A stretch of DNA of 32,765 nucleotides from Candidatus Staskawiczbacteria bacterium RIFCSPLOWO2_01_FULL_33_13 (GTDB lineage: Bacteria > Patescibacteriota > Minisyncoccia > Minisyncoccales > Staskawiczbacteraceae). The stretch spans positions 14,274-47,038 of the forward strand of contig MHOW01000006.1 of the NCBI GenBank assembly GCA_001820215.1, given 5' to 3'. The notes below the pieces were generated by a model. It did not search any database. It saw only the letters and a list, made by a program, of their open reading frames with translations, and was not told where the DNA came from. Positions 14,429 to 20,708 of this stretch are shown in pieces. Within the stretch, counting starts at the first letter, position 1. Each line of letters begins with the position of its first letter. The translations under genes were made by a program, and so were the position numbers.

Positions 14429-16194
14429 TGAAAAACCAAGAAATAGCTAAAATTTTTTATGAAATAGCAAGATTTTTACAGATAGATAAAGTTGCATTCA
14501 AGCCATATGCTTACGAGCGCGCAGCTGTTTCTTTGGAAGCAATAAAAGATGATGTGGCCCAAATATACATTAAAGGAGGAAGAAAAATGCTTGAAGAAAT
14601 TGAAGGAATTGGCAAAGCCATGTCCGACCACATAGAAGAATATTTAAAAACAGGAAAAATAAAATTGTACGAGGAATTTAAGAAAAAATTGCCTGTTCAA
14701 ATGGACGAGCTAGTAAAAGTTGAGGGGCTGGGACCCCGCAAAGTAAAAGTTCTTTACCAAGAATTGGGTATTAAAAATATAAAAGATTTAGAAAAAGCGG
14801 TAAAAAAACATACTATAGCCCCCTTATTTGGATTTGGTGAAAAAACAGAAAAAAATATTATGCAGGGTTTGGAATTTTTAAAACAAAGCAAGGGTAGATC
14901 TTTAATTTCAGACATAAAACCTGTGGCAATGGAGGTGTATAAAAAACTAGAAAATTTAAAAGAGGTGCAAAAAATAAGTTTAGCAGGTTCTTTAAGGAGA
15001 GGCAAAGAAACTATTGGTGATGTAGATTTTTTGGTGGTTTCCCGCCCAGATAAAAAATATGGGCGAGGCTCGCCCCGCGAGGCGGCAAAAAACACCCAGA
15101 AGATAATGGATTTTTTTGTTGCTTTGCCAGGTGTGAAAAAAATTTGGGGTAAAGGAGGCACCAAAGCTTCGGTGCATATGGCAGACGGCTTTGATATGGA
15201 TTTACGAATAGTGCCCGAAAAAAGCTATGGAGCGGCCCTACAGTATTTTACAGGTTCTCAGGCCCACAATATTGCCACAAGAAAAATCGCTATTGATAAA
15301 GGCTTAAAATTAAGCGAGTATGGATTATTTAAAGGAAGTAAAATAATTGCTGGAAAAACTGAGGAAGAAGTATATAGGGCGCTGGGCTTACCCTATATAG
15401 CGCCAGAATTGCGGGAAGATCAAGGAGAAATTGATACAGCATTAAAAAATACGCTGCCAGATTTGGTAGAGTTAAAAGATATTAAGGGAGACTTGCATTG
15501 CCATTCCAATTGGAATGGCGGAGAAAATTCAATTGAAGTGATGGCAAGGTCCGCTATGGATTTGGGGTATGAATATATTGGTATATCAGATCATACAAAA
15601 TTTTTAAAAATTGAAAACGGCTTAGATGAAAAAAAACTGCTAAAACAAAAAGAAGCAATTAAAAAAATAAATGAAAACTATAAAAAGAAGGGAATTAAAT
15701 TTAGGGTTTTGCATGGATGCGAGGCAAATATATTAAACGACGGTTCAATTGATATTAAAGATGAAGTGTTAGCCCAACTTGATTATGTGATTGCGGGGGT
15801 ACATTCAACTTTAAAAATGGAAAAAGGGGAATTAATGGAACGAATTGAAAAAGCGATGAAAAACCCAAATGTGGATATTTTTGCCCATCCAACCGGAAGA
15901 ATTGTGGGCCAAAGAGATGAGTATCAAATTGATTTTGACAAAATATTACAAATAGCAAAAAATACCGGTACTATTTTAGAAATTAATTCATCTTCCAGAT
16001 TAGACTTGCGTGATTTATATATAAGAAGAGCAAAAGCCGAAGGCGTAAAAATGATCATTAATACCGATTCACACAAAAAAGAACAGTTATTACTTATGGA
16101 ATACGGGGCAATGCAAGCACGAAGAGGTTGGGCAGAAAAAAACGATATTATAAATACTTTGCCGGCAGAAGAGTTATTAAAATCTTTAAAATAA
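14428..16194 (+). CDS. polX: DNA polymerase/3'-5' exonuclease PolX
   Basis: This family-X repair polymerase is fused to a PHP-domain nuclease; it fills gaps and trims ends in base excision repair. The 588-aa protein has normal length. Helix-hairpin-helix segments (EIEGIGKAMSDHIEEYL and KVEGLGPRKVKVLY) precede the nucleotidyltransferase site GSLRRGKETIGDVDFLV (catalytic Asp pair) and DMDLRIV (third Asp). The C-terminal PHP domain shows DLHCHSNWNGG, GISDHTKF, FAHPTGR and INTDSHKK, metal-binding residues. Residues 212-220 (GRGSPREAA) are encoded by two GC-rich hairpins and look inserted. It overlaps the MFS-like gene by 1 bp and is followed after 1 bp by the TraB-like gene. Confidence 0.95.
   Translation: MKNQEIAKIFYEIARFLQIDKVAFKPYAYERAAVSLEAIKDDVAQIYIKGGRKMLEEIEGIGKAMSDHIEEYLKTGKIKLYEEFKKKLPVQMDELVKVEGLGPRKVKVLYQELGIKNIKDLEKAVKKHTIAPLFGFGEKTEKNIMQGLEFLKQSKGRSLISDIKPVAMEVYKKLENLKEVQKISLAGSLRRGKETIGDVDFLVVSRPDKKYGRGSPREAAKNTQKIMDFFVALPGVKKIWGKGGTKASVHMADGFDMDLRIVPEKSYGAALQYFTGSQAHNIATRKIAIDKGLKLSEYGLFKGSKIIAGKTEEEVYRALGLPYIAPELREDQGEIDTALKNTLPDLVELKDIKGDLHCHSNWNGGENSIEVMARSAMDLGYEYIGISDHTKFLKIENGLDEKKLLKQKEAIKKINENYKKKGIKFRVLHGCEANILNDGSIDIKDEVLAQLDYVIAGVHSTLKMEKGELMERIEKAMKNPNVDIFAHPTGRIVGQRDEYQIDFDKILQIAKNTGTILEINSSSRLDLRDLYIRRAKAEGVKMIINTDSHKKEQLLLMEYGAMQARRGWAEKNDIINTLPAEELLKSLK
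15061..15085. repeat. Two adjacent GC-rich hairpins inside polX
   Basis: GGGCGAG-G-CTCGCCC (15061-15075) and CCGC-GAG-GCGG (15075-15085) lie side by side in AT-rich coding sequence and keep the frame. They encode GRGSPREAA, between the catalytic GDVDFLV strand and KIMDFFVALPGVKKIWGKG. The position is a loop in family-X polymerases. Confidence 0.75.
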
Positions 16195-16195
16195 T

Positions 16196-16915
16196 ATGGC
16201 AAAAAGAACTGAACGAGAAGCTGCTGATATATTGTTATCAGCAGAGCAAAAAGAAGTTGGAGCACGAGAATATATTAATTCTCACTGGGTGGAATCATGG
16301 AATGATAAGGGATATCTTATTGAGCACTCCGATGAGAGTAATAGATACTCTATAGTGATTGTTGGGGAAAATCACCTTATGGAAGAAGAATGGCAAAAAC
16401 AGGCAGAGCTTATAAAAATCGTAAAGCCAGAATATGTGTTACACGAGTGGCTTGGTCCATTGGTGTATGATCCTGAAACAAAGACATTTGAGGGGGCAAC
16501 TAAAGATCATGAAAACTATGCTACCGATGAAATAAGAATAAAGTCTAAAATCGGACCTTATGGGTTACCTGCTGAACTCTATGACTTAGCCCAAGAGCTG
16601 AAATTTGAAATTGTAGGGTGTGATTTGTCTCAAAAAGAATTACGGGAATTAGAGGGGCGAGTTGGCGCAGAAGAGCGAGGAATAAAAAAAGAGGGAATCT
16701 ATATGCCCGGAACCGATCAACAAGTGGTGCGTATTAGAGATGAGAGGATGGTCAAAAAAATAATAGAATATCAAAATAAGGCGACAAGACCAATCGTTGT
16801 AATTGTCGGTTGGGGTCACGGAACCGGCATTCATGATCAGCAATTATTACAGCAGAAAGGAGCTTTGGGATACATATATGTAAATCAAGGTATTAAAAAT
16901 ACAGAAAAAAAATAA
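16196..16915 (+). CDS. TraB/ChaN/EreA-superfamily-like protein
   Basis: This 239-aa soluble protein shows the spaced motifs of the TraB/GumN/ChaN/erythromycin-esterase superfamily: IVIVGENH (residues 53-60), YVLHEW (Glu84), IVGCDLS (139-144), RDERM (181-185) and VVIVGWGHGTGI (201-212). In that superfamily a GxxH, a Glu, an R-D-x-x-M and a second GxxH make up a putative active site, but activities differ (peptidase-like, esterase-like, haem-binding) and none can be assigned. No signal peptide or membrane helix is seen, so it should act in the cytoplasm. It follows polX by 1 bp and precedes the Nudix gene by 4 bp, in one probable operon. Confidence 0.55.
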   Translation: MAKRTEREAADILLSAEQKEVGAREYINSHWVESWNDKGYLIEHSDESNRYSIVIVGENHLMEEEWQKQAELIKIVKPEYVLHEWLGPLVYDPETKTFEGATKDHENYATDEIRIKSKIGPYGLPAELYDLAQELKFEIVGCDLSQKELRELEGRVGAEERGIKKEGIYMPGTDQQVVRIRDERMVKKIIEYQNKATRPIVVIVGWGHGTGIHDQQLLQQKGALGYIYVNQGIKNTEKK

Positions 16916-16919
16916 ACTC

Positions 16920-17381
16920 ATGCCCAAAGAAAAATCAGCAGGAGCAATAATATATTTAATGAAAAATAATGTGCCTCATTATTTGCTTTTGCATTATCCT
17001 TCGGGCCACTGGGAATTTGCTAAAGGACACATTGAAGAGGGCGAAAAAACTGAAGAAACTGCCAAAAGAGAAATAGAAGAAGAAACTGGAATTAAAAATA
17101 TAAAACTGATTCCTGGTTTTAAAGAATATTCAAAATATTTTTTTAAAAAAAGTTATGATTTAGAAGGCGAAGCAAAAAAATTGGCACCATGGGTTTTTAA
17201 ATTAGTGATATTTTATTTAGCAGAAACTGATACAGAAAATGTAAAAATTTCTGATGAACATAAAGGTTTTTTATGGTTACCATTTACAGAAGCAATAAAA
17301 AAATTAACATTTAAAAATGCAAAAGAATTACTCAAAAAGGCTGATGACTTCGTTTCAAAAAAGAGTGTACGAGGTAGTTAA
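16920..17381 (+). CDS. Nudix hydrolase, Ap4A-hydrolase-like
   Basis: This 153-aa protein hydrolyses nucleoside diphosphate-linked compounds. The Nudix box is complete at residues 36-58: GHIEEGEKTEETAKREIEEETGI fits G-x5-E-x7-R-E-U-x-E-E-x-G-U. The preceding SGHWEFAKGH resembles the diadenosine-tetraphosphate hydrolase subgroup (GHWDFPKGH), so Ap4A or a related dinucleotide is a likely substrate. The end (FLWLPFTEAIKKLTFKNAKELLKKADDF) also fits that group. It overlaps the next gene by 38 bp and follows the TraB-like gene by 4 bp. Nucleotide clean-up is consistent with the repair genes around it. Confidence 0.85.
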   Translation: MPKEKSAGAIIYLMKNNVPHYLLLHYPSGHWEFAKGHIEEGEKTEETAKREIEEETGIKNIKLIPGFKEYSKYFFKKSYDLEGEAKKLAPWVFKLVIFYLAETDTENVKISDEHKGFLWLPFTEAIKKLTFKNAKELLKKADDFVSKKSVRGS

Positions 17382-17595
17382 AAAAATTCCAAGGGGGAAA
17401 GTATTAACTTACAAAGAAATTGCCCAAAAAATTGGCAGCCCAAATTCTGCTCGCGCAGTAGGAAGTGCTTTAAATAAAAATTATAACTCCAAAATTCCTT
17501 GCCATAGAGTAATAAGAAGTGATGGAAAAATAGGAAAATATAATAGAGGTAGCAAAAAGAAAATTAATTTATTAAAAAAAGAAGGCGCTTTTTAG
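17344..17595 (+). CDS. Methylguanine-DNA methyltransferase family protein, catalytic domain only
   Basis: The 83-aa protein starts at ATG 17344 (MTSFQKRVYEVVKKIPRGKV), inside the Nudix gene in another frame. It holds the helix-turn-helix LTYKEIAQKIGSPNSARAVGSALNKN and the active-site motif IPCHRVI with Cys53. In the Ogt/MGMT family this Cys takes the methyl group from O6-methylguanine. The Cys is present, so it is probably an active methyltransferase; in the alkyltransferase-like (ATL) proteins the Cys is replaced. The N-terminal ribonuclease-like domain of full Ogt/Ada is absent. A frame beginning at 17317 would add nine poor residues. Confidence 0.85.
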   Translation: MTSFQKRVYEVVKKIPRGKVLTYKEIAQKIGSPNSARAVGSALNKNYNSKIPCHRVIRSDGKIGKYNRGSKKKINLLKKEGAF

Positions 17596-17652
17596 TAAAA
17601 TCTTATTGCCAATTTTTAAAATTGGATATATGATAATGGTATTACAATTAAG

Positions 17653-17697
17653 CTTTGAATTATAAAATATTTTCTTGATATTTTAGTGATTCAAAGG
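17653..17697. repeat. Short degenerate member of the palindrome family
   Basis: CTTTGAATTATAAAATAT and ATATTTTAGTGATTCAAAG form an imperfect hairpin whose outer ends (CTTTGAATTA) match the ends of copies 3 and 4. The right end, AAAGG at 17693-17697, doubles as the only convincing Shine-Dalgarno in the window, 8 nt before ATG 17706. Confidence 0.5.
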
Positions 17698-17705
17698 TAA
17701 ATACT

Positions 17706-17825
17706 ATGACGAAAAACAATATGCGATTATTTTTATTATCAACTCTTTTCTTTCTTGTCTCTGTTTTGTTTATTCAAACAAGTGAGCCAGGAAGCATTAT
17801 TGCAATAATGATGCAGGCATCTTAA
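17706..17825 (+). CDS. 39-aa single-pass membrane peptide
   Basis: ATG 17706 is preceded by AAAGG with an 8-nt spacer. The 39 codons read MTKNNMRLFLLSTLFFLVSV and so on, giving a short basic start, a hydrophobic helix (residues 7-23) and a short tail (QTSEPGSIIAIMMQAS). This is the layout of small membrane peptides or a signal-anchor. It is not recognised and could be spurious, but the start signal, its position before a strong terminator (17840-17879) and the lack of any other gene in this gap support it. Confidence 0.5.
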   Translation: MTKNNMRLFLLSTLFFLVSVLFIQTSEPGSIIAIMMQAS

Positions 17826-17839
17826 TTATATTGCCCTAC

Positions 17840-17879
17840 AACAAAAAAACCGCATATTTTGATATGCGGTTTTTTTGTT
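17840..17879. terminator. Bidirectional intrinsic terminator
   Basis: Arms 17840-17857 and 17862-17879 pair, with ACCGCATAT facing ATATGCGGT around TTTG, and A7/T7 tracts at the outer ends. It can serve as a terminator both for the plus-strand genes ending at 17825 and for the minus-strand rplT gene, whose stop is at 17889. Confidence 0.9.
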
Positions 17880-17888
17880 TATTTAAAG

Positions 17889-18239
17889 TTATTTAGATTT
17901 AACCTCTTCTACTATTTTTTCAAAAATTGCAGGATATTTCTCAATAAGTTGCGATAAAATTTTCCTATCAATTTCAATATTTTTTTTCTTTAATCCATTT
18001 ATAAATCTACTATAATTGATCCCCAATTTTCTTGCAGCTTCATTAATTTGCAACTGCCATAGTTGCCTAAAATCCCTTTTTTTAACTTTTCTGTCTCTAT
18101 ATGCATAAGTCCAGGCATGCCTTAATGCATCTTTTGCCAATTTATATTTTGACTTTCTTCCATATTTAAAACCCTTAGCGTTTTTTAATAAATGCTTCCT
18201 ATGTTTATGCGCCGATGCTCCTTTTTTAACTCTTGTCAT
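17889..18239 (-). CDS. rplT: 50S ribosomal protein bL20
   Basis: bL20 binds 23S rRNA early in large-subunit assembly. The 116-aa protein shows the family start TRVKKGASAHKHRKHLLKNAKGF and the long basic N-terminal helix (KYGRKSKYKLAKDALRHAWTYAYRDRKVKKRDFRQLW), then the globular part QINEAARKLGINYSRFINGLKKKNIEIDRKILSQL. Length is normal. It is last in the order infC-rpmI-rplT, 21 bp after rpmI, and ends at the bidirectional terminator. In E. coli bL20 represses this operon by binding its mRNA; no matching site was looked for with tools. Confidence 0.97.
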   Translation of the reverse strand: MTRVKKGASAHKHRKHLLKNAKGFKYGRKSKYKLAKDALRHAWTYAYRDRKVKKRDFRQLWQLQINEAARKLGINYSRFINGLKKKNIEIDRKILSQLIEKYPAIFEKIVEEVKSK

Positions 18240-18260
18240 GGTTATCTATTTATTTTATTC

Positions 18261-18449
18261 TTAAATCTGTAAAAATCTTTTTATTCTTTTAGTTTCAGAT
18301 TTTGATATCTGTACCCATTTTCGTCCCTTTCTTTTAGCTTCGCCTGTTTTCTTAGACCTGTAATGATTTTGGCCCGAAAGACGCCTGAGAAGCTTCCCAG
18401 ATTTTGTTATCTTAAATCTTTTTGTTAGGGCTTTTTTTGTTTTATTCAT
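18261..18449 (-). CDS. rpmI: 50S ribosomal protein bL35
   Basis: This 62-aa very basic protein of the large subunit shows the family pattern KTKKALTKRFKITKSGKLLRR and GQNHYRSKKTGEAKRKGRKWVQIS, ending KRIKRFLQI. Typical length is 62-68. It is 21 bp before rplT and 170 bp after infC. That unusually long gap is filled by a repeat palindrome (18459-18632). Start ATG at 18449. Confidence 0.95.
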   Translation of the reverse strand: MNKTKKALTKRFKITKSGKLLRRLSGQNHYRSKKTGEAKRKGRKWVQISKSETKRIKRFLQI

Positions 18450-18458
18450 ATCAAATGT

Positions 18459-18632
18459 GAGAAATTAGAAAATAGTAAATAGAAAATATGCAAAGCATAT
18501 TTTCGGCACTCGCTTGGAATTATAAATTATAAATTTCGATTTACAATTTATTATTCCTTCACTCGCTTGAAAATAGAATACGACTGTTGCGTAAAATTCT
18601 ACTTTCTAATTTCTACTTTCTATTTTCTAGAA
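18459..18632. repeat. Third-type AT-rich palindrome between infC and rpmI
   Basis: Left arm AGAAATTAGAAAATAGTAAA (from 18460) and the reverse complement of the right arm (TAGAAAGTAGAAATTAGAAA) agree at 23 of 28 positions and are built of repeated TAGAAA units. Inside are a perfect hairpin at 18482-18504 (GAAAATATGC, loop AAA) and two copies of CACTCGCTTG. The right arm contains the infC stop codon (18620-18622). Confidence 0.6.
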
Positions 18633-19126
18633 ATAATCATCGTAAATCCCTTGGGTTCACGCTTTAATTCCCTTTCAGTTTTAATTGGTATTAATTTATC
18701 AGTATTTTCTAAAAAAAATAACACCTTCTTTTTTGCTAGCTCTCCCATTGCTTTCTCTCTGCCTTTTAAAAACATACTTACTTTAACCTTATTTCCATCT
18801 TTTAAAAACTTTTCGGCCTGAGAGCTTTTTACCTCAATATCATGAGGCGAAATATTAAATCCAATTCTTATTTCTTTTAATTCTGTTTTTGTTTTTATGT
18901 GTATTTTCTTTTCTTTCTTTTTTAAAGAATAAAGATATTTTCCATAATTACCTATTCTGCAAACCGGCGGTTCAACTTTTTCTGTAACTTGAATTAAATC
19001 CAAAGATTTAGATTTTGCTAAATCAATAGCCGAAAAAATATTCATAACACCAAGCTGCGCTCCAGTTTCATCTATTACCCTTACCTCCTTTGCCCTTATA
19101 AAATTGTTTACTGGTATTTTTTCGAT
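18620..19126 (-). CDS. infC: Translation initiation factor IF-3 (non-ATG start)
   Basis: IF-3 keeps the small subunit free and checks start-codon pairing. The first ATG in frame (19045) would cut off the conserved N-terminal box. Upstream codons in the same frame read PVNNFIRAKEVRVIDETGAQLGV, which is the usual IF-3 start region, so translation must begin earlier at a rare codon. Candidates are ATC at 19126 (used here, 168 aa), ATA further in, or ATT at 19156 (178 aa). IF-3 genes elsewhere often use ATT or ATC to sense IF-3 levels. The rest (SAIDLAKSKSLDLIQVTEK..PPVCRIGNYGKYLYS, then FNISPHDIEVKSSQAEKFLKDGNKVKVSMFLKGRE) is typical. A repeat copy lies directly upstream. Confidence 0.9.
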   Translation of the reverse strand: MEKIPVNNFIRAKEVRVIDETGAQLGVMNIFSAIDLAKSKSLDLIQVTEKVEPPVCRIGNYGKYLYSLKKKEKKIHIKTKTELKEIRIGFNISPHDIEVKSSQAEKFLKDGNKVKVSMFLKGREKAMGELAKKKVLFFLENTDKLIPIKTERELKREPKGFTMIISRK

Positions 19127-19161
19127 GGTTTTTTTAAATAAATTTTTATTTATAATTTATT

Positions 19162-19332
19162 ACTTTGAATTATGAAATGCTTTCTAGGTATTTTTTTCAA
19201 ATTTTAGAATGAAAATTTGATAGAATTATTTTATGTAGTTTACTACATAAAATAATTATTGCGAGTTTTCAACTAAAATTTGGAAAAAAGACCAGAAACT
19301 TGATTTCCAAAGGGCATTTTGTAATTCAAAGT
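19162..19332. repeat. Intergenic palindrome family, full copy 4 (inverted)
   Basis: This 171-bp copy is in the opposite orientation to copies 1-3. Its ends ACTTTGAATTATGAAATGC and GCATTTTGTAATTCAAAGT pair with two or three mismatches. Bases 19209-19272 match the 64-bp core of copies 1 and 2 at 62 positions when reversed. It sits between infC and the 3' end of ssrA, starting 6 bp after the mature ssrA end. Confidence 0.9.
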
Positions 19333-19337
19333 TATTG

Positions 19338-19687
19338 TGGAGATGGAGGAGTTGAATCCTCGTCTGAAAAGTCATTAAAAACAATTCTACAAGCTTATTT
19401 ACCTTTAATTTCAGATATTAAATAAAAGATAAATAAAATTTTAATACCTTAGCTTTAATGTATTTTAATAATTATTCTAAAGCTAAAATAATCATCTATC
19501 CTGATTGTATAACACCCTTGATCTGCTTATCAGGAATCAACAGTAAGGATGAACACTAAGCGTATGCTAGTGCTGGTTGCTTATTTGAAAAATTAGCAAT
19601 TATGTTTTTTTCTCAAAGTTTTATGAGATTTGAGAATACTCAGCTTGCCTTGTTTTTAAAGAGCCAATCATCGAAACTTTCATCCCC
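19338..19687 (-). ncRNA. ssrA: Transfer-messenger RNA (tmRNA)
   Basis: The RNA rescues ribosomes stalled on broken messages together with SmpB. The 5' end (GGGGATGAAAGTTTCGATGATTGGC) and the 3' end (GGATTCAACTCCTCCATCTCCA) form the tRNA-like part. GGGGATG pairs with CATCTCC, including one G-U pair, and the T arm carries TTCAACTCC. The CCA end is not encoded. A tag frame begins at GCT 19597 and ends at TAG 19556, giving ANFSNKQPALAYA. Hairpin stretches further on (for example TTTTAGCTTTAGAATAATTA and GCTAAGG) fit pseudoknots. The first 8 nt overlap the end of smpB, so the two are probably made as one transcript and separated by processing. Confidence 0.92.
19556..19597 (-). other. tmRNA tag-peptide reading frame
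   Basis: Reading from GCT at 19597 gives A N F S N K Q P A L A Y A and then TAG at 19556-19558. The resume codon is Ala and the tag has a small hydrophobic end (ALAYA), as in other bacteria whose tags are degraded by Clp-type proteases. No ATG is involved because the ribosome switches template here. Confidence 0.85.
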
Positions 19688-20129
19688 GCGAATTTAACTC
19701 TCTTCGAATTTGTCTTTCCACATCCCGCTTTTTAATCTTCTCTTTTTTATCAAACTTCTTTTTTCCTTTTGCTAACCCAAACGCGAGTTTTATCCTACCA
19801 TTTTGCTCATAAATTTTCAAGGGTATTAGCGAAAATCCTCTCTCGTTTACCTTGCCCATAAGGTAATCTATCTCTTTTTTGTTTAAAAGGAGTTTTCTTG
19901 ATTGTTCGGGATTATAGTCTTCTGGCGCATTTTTAGGTTGATATGCGGGAATTTTAGCTCCTATTAAATATGGCTCTGTATTTCTTATCACTACATACGA
20001 ACCAGATAAATTAATATGGCCTGCTTTAATAGACTTTACCTCTTGGCCTTGCAAAACTAAACCTGCCTCATAGCTATCAATGATTTCGTAGTCATATAGT
20101 GCTTTGTTATTTTCAGAATATATTTTCAT
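19680..20129 (-). CDS. smpB: SsrA-binding protein SmpB
   Basis: SmpB carries tmRNA to stalled ribosomes. The 149-aa protein has the family pattern NKALYDYEIIDSYEAGLVLQGQEVKSIKAGHINLSGSYV, then EPYLIGAKIPAY. The central RKLLLNKKEIDYLMGKVNERGFSLIPLKIYEQNGRIKLAFGLAKGKKKFDKK and the basic tail KKRDVERQIRRELNSRG are also typical. The stop TGA (19680-19682) lies within the first bases of ssrA, so the genes overlap. It is transcribed away from the unknown gene at 20203, with a possible promoter at 20144-20171. Confidence 0.95.
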   Translation of the reverse strand: MKIYSENNKALYDYEIIDSYEAGLVLQGQEVKSIKAGHINLSGSYVVIRNTEPYLIGAKIPAYQPKNAPEDYNPEQSRKLLLNKKEIDYLMGKVNERGFSLIPLKIYEQNGRIKLAFGLAKGKKKFDKKEKIKKRDVERQIRRELNSRG

Positions 20130-20143
20130 TAATTGATATTACC

Positions 20144-20171
20144 CATATATTAGTTATTTGTAAATTATCAA
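20144..20171 (-). promoter_or_regulatory. Possible promoter for smpB-ssrA
   Basis: On the minus strand TTGATA (20166-20171) is followed after 16 bp by TATATG (20144-20149), five and four matches to the sigma-70 boxes. The start would be about 8 bases before the smpB ATG, again suggesting a short or absent leader. It is tentative in AT-rich DNA. Confidence 0.35.
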
Positions 20172-20202
20172 AAAAAGATTTAGAATCAAGCCATATTGTG
20201 TT

Positions 20203-20697
20203 ATGGAAAGAATAAAAGATATAGAAAATAAAGAGGTGGTTTCATGGGAAGCATTAGAAATAATATCAATGCGTTTTTTGTCTTTTTTGTCTTTTATTGA
20301 TAAAAATAGTACAAAAAAGTTAATTAAAGAGGAGACAAAATATTTTAATAAATCCAACCGCAAACTTTTTTTAGAATTAAGTCAGAATTTTGTAATTACT
20401 GCCACTTTGGTACAAGTGGCATTGTTTAAAGAACCAAACAATATAATAAAACTATCGCAAAGTGAGAAAAACGCAAATGCATCTATTGATAATATAATAG
20501 GAATTATTGATTTTGAATCATCAAGTCCCGACGAAGTTTTTCCTCTGTACGAAGACAAAAAGCATAAATTAGCGGGAGGTCATGAATTATCGGATAAGTA
20601 TTATTTATTGCGTAGATTGTGTAAAAGTTTGAACGAATTGATGAGGGAAATGCCAATACTTAAAGATCCCCCCAGACCAAAAAACGATCTTAACTAA
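20203..20697 (+). CDS. Unknown helical protein, first of a related pair
   Basis: I do not recognise this 164-aa protein. It is mostly helical and acidic, with no membrane helix or signal peptide. Near the N terminus it reads VSWEALEIISMRFLSFLSFIDKNS; the next gene has PSWSELSIISINLLRFLDSIIKES at the same place, and both continue with FxK(S/I)NR. This supports an old tandem duplication, though similarity fades later. The C-terminal half is polar (KHKLAGGHELSDKYYLLRRLCKSLNELM). It ends 11 bp before its partner and begins 73 bp from smpB on the opposite strand. Confidence 0.65.
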   Translation: MERIKDIENKEVVSWEALEIISMRFLSFLSFIDKNSTKKLIKEETKYFNKSNRKLFLELSQNFVITATLVQVALFKEPNNIIKLSQSEKNANASIDNIIGIIDFESSSPDEVFPLYEDKKHKLAGGHELSDKYYLLRRLCKSLNELMREMPILKDPPRPKNDLN

Positions 20698-20708
20698 ATA
20701 TATTATAT

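Noticed and set aside
19045-19045. ATG 19045 as the infC start
   Set aside because: It would remove the conserved N-terminal region read in frame just upstream.
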